DNA from: Ferrovibrio terrae_B
GTDB lineage: Bacteria; Pseudomonadota; Alphaproteobacteria; Ferrovibrionales; Ferrovibrionaceae
Direction of reading: 5' to 3'
DNA: 64,000 nucleotides
Assembly: GCF_943371255.1 (NCBI RefSeq)
Contig: NZ_CALRUC010000009.1
Span: 1-64,000 of the forward strand
Positions within the stretch are counted from its first letter, which is position 1. Every line of letters starts with the position of its first letter. The notes beneath the pieces are model-generated. The model was not told the origin of the DNA, searched no databases, and saw nothing but the letters and a program-made list of their open reading frames with translations. The position numbers and the translations under genes were made by a program. Below, piece after piece: positions 9,051-17,512 of this stretch.

Positions 9051-10198
9051 GCCAACTCGCGATACAGCTTGATGTAAGCCTCGACGCAGGTGCCCAGGGC
9101 ATAGCGTTCCTGCGCGCGATCGCGCCCAGCATCTCCCATACGCAGGCGCATATCCTTGTCATCAGCCAGCCTGCGTATTGCCTCAGCAAGATGGACAGAA
9201 TCCCGCGCTGGCACGATCAAGCCTGTCTCACCGCTGCCGACAGCCTCGCCATTGCCGCCAACATCGGTGGCGATCACCGGAAGGCCGGCAGCCATATATT
9301 CGATAATGGCGTTTGAAAAACCTTCTTCATGCGATACCAGCAAGCCAATATCCGCGGCCGGCAGAAGTGCTGGAATATTCTCGACCGATCCGAGCCAGCG
9401 AACATGGCTCGCCAGGCCAAGCGATCGCGCACGATCCTGCAGACGCGGGCCGATGCCATCGTCACGACCAGCGCAAAGCAACACCCAATCTTCCGGTAGA
9501 TCCGCATTGGCCAGTGCGAGGGCCTGCAACAAATCCTGATGACCTTTATAGGGAATCAGGTTCGCAACGATAACCAGAACTAGAGTACCCTCGGTGATGT
9601 TAAGACTGGCACGCGCTGCCTGTCGTGACGGCCCGGCGGTAAAGGCTGCAAGATCGACGCCATTGTAGATCAGATGCAGTTTATCAGCCGACACACCCTC
9701 TTCACCAAGCTGGCTGACCACTTTCTCCGAGTTACCGATCACAGCCGTCATGCAGCGATGCCAGGTGCGCTCGATTTTACCGATCCAGGGCTGCGCGCGC
9801 TGGTAGTTGTTCTGGCTCCGCCGACTCATCACGCGAATGCGACAGCGGGTGAGAAAGGCAATTGGCGTACCGAGAATGTAAGCTGCCGGCAGGAAGAAGT
9901 GGACAAAGTCGGGGCGGCGGAACAGCAGGCGCAGCCCCAGATAAAAAGTGCTGAACAACAATTGCACCATCCGGATTGCACGCTGGCTGGACCTGTGATC
10001 CCGCCCGATCACTGCTACGCCGTGCTCGACCAGGTCGCCGGCCAACGAGCCCTTGTGGCTGAGGCAGAAGACTTCGACCGAGAAATTGCGACGCGCCAAG
10101 CCCGGTAAAACCTGCAAAAGATGCCGCTCCGTTCCGCCGCGTTCCAGCGAACCAATCACAACGGTCAGGCGCAATGGCCTTGCGGGGGGGGGAGTCAT
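9047..10198 (-). CDS. GT4 family glycosyltransferase
   Basis: This is a 383-aa GT-B fold enzyme of family GT4 that transfers a sugar from a nucleotide sugar to a glycan or lipid acceptor. The N-terminal acceptor domain has GSLERGGTERHLLQ. The C-terminal donor domain has the E-x7-E type motif EGFSNAIIE followed by AAGLPVIATDVGG. The ATG is followed by codons Thr-Pro-Pro-Pro encoded by a run of nine C on the coding strand (10184-10192), which could slip during replication. It lies downstream of the NdvA-like exporter on the same strand, so it may act on the exported glycan. Confidence 0.85.
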   Translation of the reverse strand: MTPPPARPLRLTVVIGSLERGGTERHLLQVLPGLARRNFSVEVFCLSHKGSLAGDLVEHGVAVIGRDHRSSQRAIRMVQLLFSTFYLGLRLLFRRPDFVHFFLPAAYILGTPIAFLTRCRIRVMSRRSQNNYQRAQPWIGKIERTWHRCMTAVIGNSEKVVSQLGEEGVSADKLHLIYNGVDLAAFTAGPSRQAARASLNITEGTLVLVIVANLIPYKGHQDLLQALALANADLPEDWVLLCAGRDDGIGPRLQDRARSLGLASHVRWLGSVENIPALLPAADIGLLVSHEEGFSNAIIEYMAAGLPVIATDVGGNGEAVGSGETGLIVPARDSVHLAEAIRRLADDKDMRLRMGDAGRDRAQERYALGTCVEAYIKLYRELA

Positions 10199-10249
10199 CG
10201 TGGGATAGGTTGGAGTATTAAGCCGCAGTCAGCAGATATATTTTTTGCG

Positions 10250-10261
10250 TGAATATATTCA
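10250..10261. promoter_or_regulatory. AT-rich 12-bp perfect palindrome before GT4 gene
   Basis: TGAATATATTCA is a perfect inverted repeat in the 101-bp gap between the NdvA-like gene and the GT4 gene on the minus strand. It is 52 bp upstream of the GT4 start. The surroundings are AT-rich (ATATATTTTTTG) against a GC-rich background, so a promoter with an operator is plausible. No regulator can be assigned. Confidence 0.4.
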
Positions 10262-10299
10262 GATGTTCGTTTGTAAAAGTAAAGCCAGAGCCCGCGCAC

Positions 10300-12054
10300 T
10301 CAATGCGCTCCGCCAAACTGTGTCTTTACCAAATCGGCAAAAAGCCCCCCGGCGGCCACCAGAGACTGAAAACTACCGCGTTCGACAATTTGACCGTTCT
10401 GTAGCACCAGAATTAAGTCGGCCTGCCGGACCGTAGCCAGACGATGGGCAATGATAAAGGTGGTTCGGCCTTGCATGAGTGTGTCCAGTGCCTTCTGAAT
10501 CCGCACCTCGGTGGCTGCATCCAGCGCCGAGGTCGCCTCGTCGAGGATCAACACTGGCGGATTCTTTAGCAGAGCGCGGGCAATCGCCAGTCGTTGCCGC
10601 TCGCCGCCACTCAGATTTACACCGCGCTCGCCGACCACGGTGTTGTATCCATAGCTCTGACGCAGGATGAAATCATGCGCCTCAGCCATCTTGGCCGCCT
10701 GCTCGACTTCGGCATCGCTGGCTTCAGGCCGGCCGACGCGGATGTTATCGGCAATCGAGCGGTGAAACACCGCACTGTCCTGGAATACAACACCGATATT
10801 GCGGCGCAGACTTTCCAGCGTCACATCGCGGATATCGGTGCCATCAATCAGGATACGGCCTGATTGTGGATCCCAGAGGCGACTGAGCAGCGCCATAGTC
10901 GAGCTTTTACCCGAGCCAGTCGGGCCGACCAGGGCCACAGTCTTGCCGGCTTCGATCTCAAAGCTGAGATCAGTAACCGCCGGGCGCTTGTCATCATAGG
11001 ACAGCGTGACGTGGTCAAAGACCACAGTACCCTTGAGAGTACCAATATCACGAGCATTGGGTTTCTCACGCACAGCGGATTCAGTATCAAGCACCTGGAA
11101 AAATTCGCCGAGTGAATGCATCTGGAAGAACATGCGGCTGACGAATCCCATCGCCGCTTCCAGCCGACCGATCAGCATGGTTGCAAAACCCATGAAACTC
11201 ACGATCTCGCCAACGGTGGTCTGACCATGCAGGTGAAGCCAGCTGCCCAGCATAAAAATAGCAATGATCGTGATGGTGGATGCCATGCGGCTCAGCACTG
11301 TCATCAGTGCCCAGAGATTCAGTACCGGGAATTGAGCTTTGAGCAGGCGCTCCATGACCAGCGCGAGCTCGCGTGCCTCCAGGGCAAGACGCACAAAGCT
11401 CTGTACCAGCACCACATTACCCAGTGCATCACCAGCCCGGGCCGCCAGTTCGGAATGATAGGCCTCGACCTGGCCCTGGGCTTTTTCGGTCTTGGCAACC
11501 ACGATGGCACTGACCAGTGCAAACACCACAATCAACCCGATCAGCAGCAGGCCAAGCCGCCAGTTCAGATAAAGCGACAACGGCAGCAATGCGAGAACGG
11601 CAACAAAAGTGGAGAGATGTTCGCGGAAAAAGGCGAGCCAGAGGCCGAACAGGTTGTCAGCACCGGTCAACATGACCTTCAGCAACGTGCCGGAATGTGT
11701 GGCTGAGTGGAACGCGGCCGGCAAGCTGAGCACATGCTCGAAATAGAGGCCCATCGCGGCAAGGCGACGGCGATGGGCCAGCCGATCAGCATGCAGCGCG
11801 ACCATAATGCCAGCAAAGATACCAGCGAGACCAGCGCCACACCAGATCATCAGCAATTCGATGGTCTGCGACCAGCTCTCGTCCGGCGAGAGGCCGGCAG
11901 AATTTGACAGCACATCAATGATGCGTCCGAACAGGATCGGTTCAATGAAACCGACACCCGCGAGACCGATATTGGCCACTGCGAGCAGCACCGACAGGCG
12001 CCGCTCGGGTTTCAGAAGTGCCAGCACCCGGGCGTAGATCGCAACGAAGCTCAT
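10300..12054 (-). CDS. ABC exporter, fused permease/ATPase, NdvA/ChvA-like
   Basis: This 584-aa half-size exporter has an N-terminal six-helix membrane domain and a C-terminal ATPase with Walker A (GPTGSGKSS, about residue 370), signature (LSGGERQR), Walker B (LILDEATSALD) and H-loop (IIAHRLATV). The opening (YARVLALLKPERR) and the overall layout resemble the cyclic beta-1,2-glucan exporters NdvA/ChvA of Rhizobiales. No NdvB-type glucan synthase is present here, so the exported substrate is open. The downstream GT4 gene on the same strand hints at a glycan or glycolipid. Confidence 0.8.
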   Translation of the reverse strand: MSFVAIYARVLALLKPERRLSVLLAVANIGLAGVGFIEPILFGRIIDVLSNSAGLSPDESWSQTIELLMIWCGAGLAGIFAGIMVALHADRLAHRRRLAAMGLYFEHVLSLPAAFHSATHSGTLLKVMLTGADNLFGLWLAFFREHLSTFVAVLALLPLSLYLNWRLGLLLIGLIVVFALVSAIVVAKTEKAQGQVEAYHSELAARAGDALGNVVLVQSFVRLALEARELALVMERLLKAQFPVLNLWALMTVLSRMASTITIIAIFMLGSWLHLHGQTTVGEIVSFMGFATMLIGRLEAAMGFVSRMFFQMHSLGEFFQVLDTESAVREKPNARDIGTLKGTVVFDHVTLSYDDKRPAVTDLSFEIEAGKTVALVGPTGSGKSSTMALLSRLWDPQSGRILIDGTDIRDVTLESLRRNIGVVFQDSAVFHRSIADNIRVGRPEASDAEVEQAAKMAEAHDFILRQSYGYNTVVGERGVNLSGGERQRLAIARALLKNPPVLILDEATSALDAATEVRIQKALDTLMQGRTTFIIAHRLATVRQADLILVLQNGQIVERGSFQSLVAAGGLFADLVKTQFGGAH

Positions 12055-12149
12055 GATTTGAAATATGCGCCACCGCGGCGCATCCCGCTAGCTCTTGCTC
12101 GTAAATTCAAATGGGCGATAGTGCCGGAGTTTATCTGTCGGAGAATCGC

Positions 12150-13460
12150 ATGACCAAACCCGCCGCCACCGGCTCGAGCCGGGATCGCCTGGAAGCCTGT
12201 CTGGCCCGGATCGCGGATCCGGCAGGTGAGGGACATCGGGCCATGATCCGGCTCTATACCGAAGGCGCCCGTGCCGCCGCCGACGCGGCGGATGCCCGGG
12301 CCAGGCTCGGCCTCGGGCTGGGCCCCCTGGATGGCCGCATCATTTCGATCAAGGATCTATTCGATATACCCGGTGAGGCCACCACTGCCGGTTCCAAGCT
12401 GCTGCGCGATGCCGCCCCGGCGACTGTCGAGGCGCCGGCGATTGCCCGCCTGCGGGCTGCCGGTGCCGTCATCATCGGCAAGACCAATATGACTGAATTC
12501 GCCTTTTCCGGCGTCGGCATCAATCCGCATTACGGCACACCGGGCAACCCGGCCGACCGCAGCCGCATTCCCGGCGGCTCAAGTTCCGGCGGCGCCGTTT
12601 CGGTTGCTGACGGCATGGCCGAGATCACCATTGGCTCGGATACTGGCGGCTCTACTCGTATTCCGGCAGCACTGTGCGGTATCGTTGGCCTGAAACCGAG
12701 CCAGTATCGCGTCCCGACCACGGGCGCGTTTCCGCTCTCCTTCTCGCTTGACAGCATTGGCCCGATGGCCAGCACTGTCACCGATTGCGCCATTGCTGAT
12801 GCGGTGATGGCCGGTGAAATGCTGGCACCCCTGCCCGCTGTGTCCCTGAACGGCCTGCGGCTCGGCGTTCCACGCGGCCTGCTGCTGGACAACCTGGATG
12901 CTGCCGTGGCCCGGGGATTTGACGCTGCCCTCGCAGTGTTGGGCAAGAGCGGCGTCTCTCTGAGCGACCAGCCTTTGGATCTGCTGGCACCGATGCTGGA
13001 GGCGACCGGCAAGGGGCCGTTCGCCGCCATTGAGGCCGCCCATATCCATCGCGACTGGTTCGAAAGCCGCGCGGCAGATTTCGACCCTCTGGTGCGTGGC
13101 CGGATCGAACGCGGCCGAACCATTCCAGCAATGGATTATGTCTTCGCCCAGCGCCGCCGGGCCGAACTGATCCGCGCCATGGATGCCCGATTGACCGATC
13201 TCGATGCCCTGGTGCTGCCGACCACGGCAATCACGGCACCGAAAATCGCCGATCTGGCCAATGACGAGACTGCCTTCACCACCGCCAACCTGCTGCTGCT
13301 GCGCAACCCGAGCATGGCAAACTTCTTCGATCTCTGCGCCATCTCGCTGCCGCTCCCGGTCAGCGGCCTGCCGGTTGGCATCATGCTGGTGACGCGCAAT
13401 GGCCATGACCACCGGTTGCTGCGCATGGCTGCGGCTGTTCAAACCGCTTTATGTGCATAA
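12150..13460 (+). CDS. Amidase-signature family hydrolase
   Basis: This second amidase-signature enzyme is 436 aa from ATG 12150, which has GGAGA about 6 bases upstream. An earlier in-frame ATG at 12111 would add 13 residues without a better ribosome-binding site. The catalytic lysine is in IISIKDLFDIPG, the Gly/Ser motif is GGSSSGGAVS and the nucleophile serine is in SDTGGSTRIPAAL. It stands alone between the divergent exporter gene and rimO. The substrate is unknown. It is not part of an evident gatCAB set. Confidence 0.85.
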   Translation: MTKPAATGSSRDRLEACLARIADPAGEGHRAMIRLYTEGARAAADAADARARLGLGLGPLDGRIISIKDLFDIPGEATTAGSKLLRDAAPATVEAPAIARLRAAGAVIIGKTNMTEFAFSGVGINPHYGTPGNPADRSRIPGGSSSGGAVSVADGMAEITIGSDTGGSTRIPAALCGIVGLKPSQYRVPTTGAFPLSFSLDSIGPMASTVTDCAIADAVMAGEMLAPLPAVSLNGLRLGVPRGLLLDNLDAAVARGFDAALAVLGKSGVSLSDQPLDLLAPMLEATGKGPFAAIEAAHIHRDWFESRAADFDPLVRGRIERGRTIPAMDYVFAQRRRAELIRAMDARLTDLDALVLPTTAITAPKIADLANDETAFTTANLLLLRNPSMANFFDLCAISLPLPVSGLPVGIMLVTRNGHDHRLLRMAAAVQTALCA

Positions 13461-13527
13461 AGTATTGTAATTAAAGGGTTATTGATGGGCTAGCGAGGAC
13501 GCGCAATCAAGCGTATAAGCCGCGGTC

Positions 13528-14880
13528 ATGACCAAGCCTGCCCCCCTCACATCCGCTGGGACCGCGACCGCCCCCAAAGTCGGCATTGTCAGCCTCGGCT
13601 GTCCCAAAGCCCTCGTCGATTCCGAGCGCATCATCACCAAGCTGCGCGCCGAAGGCTACAGCATCTCCGGCTCCTATGACTCGGCCGATGTCGTGCTGGT
13701 CAATACCTGCGGTTTCCTCGATAGCGCCAAGCAGGAATCGCTGGAAGCGATCGGCGAAGCGATGCGCGAGAATGGCCGCGTCATCGTCACCGGCTGCATG
13801 GGCGTGGAAGCCGAAAAAATCCGCGGCATGTTCCCTGACGTATTGTCGATTTCAGGGCCGCAGCAGTATGAAGCCGTGGTCGAAGCCGTGCATCAAGCGG
13901 TCCCCCCGCTGCATGATCCCTTCGTTGATCTGGTGCCGCCTCAAGGCATCAAACTGACGCCACGCCACTATGCCTACCTGAAGATTTCCGAGGGCTGCAA
14001 TCACAGCTGCAGCTTCTGCATCATCCCCTCCATGCGCGGCAAGCTGAAAAGCCGACAATCCAACGATGTGCTGTTTGAAGCTGAACGTCTGGTGAAGGCC
14101 GGCGTAAAGGAACTTCTGGTCATCTCGCAGGACACTTCAGCTTATGGCGTCGACATCAAGCACGCAGAGAGCCAGTGGCGCGAGCGAAAGGTCAAGGCAC
14201 GCCTGACCGAACTGGCAGATGCTATGGGCAGCCTCGGCGCCTGGGTGCGGTTGCACTATGTCTACCCTTATCCGCATGTTGACGAGGTCATCCCGCTGAT
14301 GGCCGAAGGTAAAATATTGCCTTATCTCGACATCCCATTTCAGCATGCCGAGCCGCGCGTCCTGAAGAGCATGCGCCGCCCAGGCAATCAGGAAAAGGTC
14401 CTGCAGCGCATCCGCGCCTGGCGCGAAATCTGCCCGGACCTAGTGATCCGCTCCACCTTCATCGTCGGCTTCCCCGGTGAAACCGAGGCGGACTTTGAGT
14501 TCCTGCTGCAATGGCTGGAAGAAGCGCAACTCGACCGCGTCGGATGCTTCAAATACGAGAATGTTGAAGGCGCAGCCGCCAATGATCTGGCAGGCCATGT
14601 GGCCGACGACGTGAAACAGGAACGCTGGGAGCGATTCATGGCCGCCCAGCAAAAGATCAGCGCCAGGCGGCTAAAACGCTTTGTCGGCCGCACCCTGGAT
14701 GTGCTGATCGACGAGGCCAAGCGCACCACTGCCATTGGCCGCAGCTTCGCCGACGCCCCTGAAATCGACGGTCTGGTGAAGGTCAAGAATGCTGCCGGCG
14801 TCCAAGTCGGCGACATGGTGAAGGTCAAGATCGACAAGGCCACCGCCTACGATCTGAGCGGAAGTATTGTCGGCCACTAA
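13528..14880 (+). CDS. rimO: Ribosomal protein uS12 methylthiotransferase RimO
   Basis: RimO adds a methylthio group to an aspartate of ribosomal protein S12. The 450-aa protein has the N-terminal MTTase domain with three cluster cysteines (SLGCPKALVDSE, VNTCGF and VTGCMG). The radical SAM motif is CNHSCSFC near residue 160, and a C-terminal TRAM domain includes the RimO-typical DAPEIDG. It is a housekeeping gene marking the left border of the glycan locus. Confidence 0.95.
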   Translation: MTKPAPLTSAGTATAPKVGIVSLGCPKALVDSERIITKLRAEGYSISGSYDSADVVLVNTCGFLDSAKQESLEAIGEAMRENGRVIVTGCMGVEAEKIRGMFPDVLSISGPQQYEAVVEAVHQAVPPLHDPFVDLVPPQGIKLTPRHYAYLKISEGCNHSCSFCIIPSMRGKLKSRQSNDVLFEAERLVKAGVKELLVISQDTSAYGVDIKHAESQWRERKVKARLTELADAMGSLGAWVRLHYVYPYPHVDEVIPLMAEGKILPYLDIPFQHAEPRVLKSMRRPGNQEKVLQRIRAWREICPDLVIRSTFIVGFPGETEADFEFLLQWLEEAQLDRVGCFKYENVEGAAANDLAGHVADDVKQERWERFMAAQQKISARRLKRFVGRTLDVLIDEAKRTTAIGRSFADAPEIDGLVKVKNAAGVQVGDMVKVKIDKATAYDLSGSIVGH

Positions 14881-14890
14881 GCCAGTCAGC

Positions 14891-14939
14891 GTGCAATACT
14901 TAAATTTTAAGTCATTGAAATATATTAATAATATTGCAC
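14891..14939. promoter_or_regulatory. AT-rich island with nested dyads
   Basis: GTGCAATA (14891-14898) and TATTGCAC (14932-14939) form an 8-bp inverted repeat around a 33-bp AT-rich core. Inside it, ACTTAAA (14898-14904) and TTTAAGT (14906-14912) form a second perfect dyad around one base. It follows the rimO stop directly and precedes the promoter of the glycan-locus regulator. It may be a rimO terminator region, a protein-binding site, or both. There is no clear U-tract. Confidence 0.45.
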
Positions 14940-14979
14940 ATTGACCAATGTGGCGCGCTGCCAAGGCGTTATCGTTTGA

Positions 14980-15009
14980 TTGACGTTCATATAATGAACC
15001 AAATAAGAT
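14980..15009 (+). promoter_or_regulatory. Putative promoter with embedded GTTC-N7-GAAC operator
   Basis: TTGACG (14980-14985), 18 bases, then TAAGAT (15004-15009) form a sigma70-like promoter. The spacer contains GTTCAT-ATA-ATGAAC (14985-14999), a perfect 6-bp-arm inverted repeat. The same design is repeated at 21786-21815, with 21 of 30 positions identical. A dyad between -35 and -10 fits a repressor or a spacer-twisting activator. Transcription would start near 15016, after the in-frame ATG at 14994. Confidence 0.55.
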
Positions 15010-15044
15010 CGCCAAAACCACTTCCTGCCACCTTCACTGGGCCC

Positions 15045-15728
15045 ATGGACGAGGACGACAAGACACTGCCTGGACGCAGCGATGCCGAAATCGTGCTGGC
15101 GCTCCTGACATCGGTGGAAAGCAACCAGTTGATCACGCAGCGCACCATTGCCAGCGAGCTCGGCATAGCCCTCGGCTTGGCCAATGCTTATCTCAAGCGC
15201 TGCATCCGCAAGGGCCTGATCAAAATCACTTCAGCCCCGCCGCGCCGTTACGCCTACTATCTCACGGCTCAGGGCTTTCGTGAGAAGAGCCGGCTCACTA
15301 GCGAATACCTTCACTCCTCCTTCGGGTTTTTCCGCGCCGCCCGACGTCAATGCGAATTGCTGCTGCGCGACTGCAACACGCGCGGCTGGCGCCGCATTGC
15401 GCTCTACGGAGTAAGTGAATTGGCAGAAGTGGCTTTGTTGTGCAGTCGTGACCAGAGCATTGAAGTGATTGGTATTGCCGACCCTAAGGGCGGCAGCCTG
15501 GCCGGGTTGGCGTCAAAACCGAGCCTGAGTGAACTTGGACCTTGGGATGCAGTTCTGTTGACCGCACTAAGCAATTCGCAGGCTACTTACGACAGGCTGG
15601 CAACTGAGGTCGCACCAGATCGCATCTTGGTGCCACGCATGCTGAATATATCACGCAGCAAACCGGCCGCTGCTGTTGCTAATGACGCCGCCAAGCTGCC
15701 AGATACCGAAGAAGCCGAAAAAGCATGA
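15045..15728 (+). CDS. Winged-helix transcriptional regulator with Rossmann-like C-terminal domain
   Basis: This is the likely regulator of the glycan locus, 227 aa from ATG 15045. The N-terminal domain (about residues 12-90) is a winged helix with NQLITQRTIASELGIALG as the helix-turn-helix and RRYAYYLTAQGF as the wing. The C-terminal half opens with IALYGVSELAEVALL, a Rossmann-like glycine loop as in PglD/NeuD N-domains, and ends in a low-complexity tail. Such a domain could sense a nucleotide sugar (inference). ATG 14994 is also in frame but would lie inside the predicted promoter. The stop overlaps the next ATG (ATGA). Confidence 0.72.
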   Translation: MDEDDKTLPGRSDAEIVLALLTSVESNQLITQRTIASELGIALGLANAYLKRCIRKGLIKITSAPPRRYAYYLTAQGFREKSRLTSEYLHSSFGFFRAARRQCELLLRDCNTRGWRRIALYGVSELAEVALLCSRDQSIEVIGIADPKGGSLAGLASKPSLSELGPWDAVLLTALSNSQATYDRLATEVAPDRILVPRMLNISRSKPAAAVANDAAKLPDTEEAEKA

Positions 15729-16582
15729 GTGCAATAGCGACGCTTCGCCGCCTGCGCCATGGGCCACTGAAGTTCATGGCGCCGCTTTGGGTTCGCTTAG
15801 GAGAATTGTACCGCAGCGCCTGTCGCACCGGCTGGTTCGGCACGGTGCCGCAGCATATTGGTCCCTATGGCCCGTTCAAACTGCAGCCCGAATTCGCCTT
15901 CAGCAACTTTGAACATTGGGGCGACGCCCATAACGGTGGCTTCAGCGCCTGCATCGAAGCCTGCCGCGGCGCGCGCTGCGTGCTTGATATCGGAGGTCAT
16001 ATCGGCTTGGTAGCTTTGCCAATGAGCACTGTCCTAGCCCCCGAAGGCCAGGTTCACTGCTTTGAGCCGTCATCCGCCAACCTGCAGTACCTGCGCGCTC
16101 ATGTTGCTGCAAATCAGGCCAACAATGTCGTCATTGTTGATGCATTGATCGGCAGCGACGAACAGGATGCAGTACCCTTCTTCGAACAAACCTGGGTGAG
16201 TGGCCGCAATGGATTAGCTATCAAGCGCGACCACGATCAGTTTGTGGAGACTACGCGCCGCCAGATATCTCTGGATCAGTATTGCAGCCGGCTCGGACTC
16301 GTACCCAATGTGATCAAGATCGATGTTGAGGGTGCCGAGTACGGTGTCCTAAGCGGTGCAACCGAAACACTGCGTCGCCACCGCCCGACTATATTCCTTA
16401 GCATTCACCCGACTGAGCTCAAACTGCTTGGCAGTAGCGTGGATGCCCTCATCGCCCTGATCGCCAACCAAGGCTATCGCTGCTTTGAAATCGACGGTAC
16501 TCCGGTCGAGCAATTCCGCTTGCGGGAATACCTGCTTTTGCCGCAAGACAAGGACATATCATGCTTGCCAATGCACTCCTGA
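15725..16582 (+). CDS. FkbM family methyltransferase
   Basis: This is a 285-aa S-adenosylmethionine-dependent methyltransferase of the FkbM family, which usually O-methylates sugars in surface glycans. The SAM-binding motif I is VLDIGGHIGLVALP near residue 80, followed by the acidic motif HCFEPS. The downstream conserved block is VIKIDVEGAEYGVL. It starts in an ATGA overlap with the regulator gene and overlaps the next FkbM gene by 22 bp, so the genes are translationally coupled. Confidence 0.82.
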   Translation: MSAIATLRRLRHGPLKFMAPLWVRLGELYRSACRTGWFGTVPQHIGPYGPFKLQPEFAFSNFEHWGDAHNGGFSACIEACRGARCVLDIGGHIGLVALPMSTVLAPEGQVHCFEPSSANLQYLRAHVAANQANNVVIVDALIGSDEQDAVPFFEQTWVSGRNGLAIKRDHDQFVETTRRQISLDQYCSRLGLVPNVIKIDVEGAEYGVLSGATETLRRHRPTIFLSIHPTELKLLGSSVDALIALIANQGYRCFEIDGTPVEQFRLREYLLLPQDKDISCLPMHS

Positions 16583-17508
16583 CCCTTCGCACCCGGGGTC
16601 CGGCCATACTTGCCAATGCCGTACTCAATCTGGCGGCAGCAAATATCGAGCACCGCGTGTTGAATCGCCGCTTTATCGAGCGGCCGATTCACAATTACCG
16701 CATGCTGCTCGACATGCAAGATCGCGGTATCTGCAGGTCGCTGATGCTGTTCCGAACCCGCGAGATCGACCATAAGATTATCCTGGAGAAGGTGCTGAAG
16801 CCGGGCATGAGCGTGCTCGATATCGGCGCAAACATTGGCTACTACGTGCTGATGGAAATGGCGCTGATTGGGCCGACCGGCCGAATGGTGGCTATCGAAC
16901 CATCGCCATCCAACATCGAACTCCTGCAGCGCAATCTGGCCCTTAATGGCCATAGCGGCGTACCGGTGATCGCCGGAGCTGTATCCGATCAGCCGGGCGA
17001 TCGCGAATTTTTCCTCGCGCACCAGTCAAATCTCAATACCTTCCACACTACCGGCACAGGCGCAAAACACCTTTCCGGCCAAAGCGTGCAGGTGCGTACC
17101 TATACCGTGCCGGAACTGGCCAAGCAGTATGGCAAACCGGATCTGATGCGTATGGATGTCGAAGGCCATGAAGTCGAAGTCTTCAACGGCATGATCGACG
17201 CTGTGGCCGCTGGCGAACTGGCGCCGATGGTTATTTTCGAGACACATCTGTCCCGGTATGGCGCCGAGCACGACATGGAAACTCCGCTACGCAAGCTGTT
17301 TAACCTCGGCTACCACGTGCGCTACCTCGCATCCTCCTCGGAACGCGGCACCGCACTGATCAATGCCCGTGGTTATCGCGGTGTGGAAAGCGTGCGCACC
17401 GACGACGTCGAGCGCGTGATCTATGAAAATGTCGGCAACGATGACGCTATAGACTTCATTTGCAAGATCGGCGGCGCCCGCACGGTTCTTCTGCAGAAAC
17501 GGACCTGA
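16561..17508 (+). CDS. FkbM family methyltransferase
   Basis: This second FkbM-type methyltransferase is 315 aa. Motif I is VLDIGANIGYYVL near residue 82, the acidic loop is MVAIEPSPSN and the later block is LMRMDVEGHEVEVF. The N-terminus has an imperfect internal repeat (LANALLTL, then LANAVLNL) encoded by two CTTGCCAATGC copies 45 bp apart. It differs clearly from its upstream neighbour, so a recent tandem duplication is unlikely. The two probably methylate different positions. Confidence 0.82.
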   Translation: MLANALLTLRTRGPAILANAVLNLAAANIEHRVLNRRFIERPIHNYRMLLDMQDRGICRSLMLFRTREIDHKIILEKVLKPGMSVLDIGANIGYYVLMEMALIGPTGRMVAIEPSPSNIELLQRNLALNGHSGVPVIAGAVSDQPGDREFFLAHQSNLNTFHTTGTGAKHLSGQSVQVRTYTVPELAKQYGKPDLMRMDVEGHEVEVFNGMIDAVAAGELAPMVIFETHLSRYGAEHDMETPLRKLFNLGYHVRYLASSSERGTALINARGYRGVESVRTDDVERVIYENVGNDDAIDFICKIGGARTVLLQKRT

Positions 17509-17512
17509 CCGC

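Noticed and set aside
14985..14999. Alphaproteobacterial LexA box
   Set aside because: LexA boxes in this group are direct repeats GTTC-N7-GTTC. Here the halves are inverted, and no SOS gene follows.
16561..17508. Recent tandem duplication of the FkbM gene at 15725
   Set aside because: The two proteins share only family motifs. Sequence outside the SAM site is clearly different.
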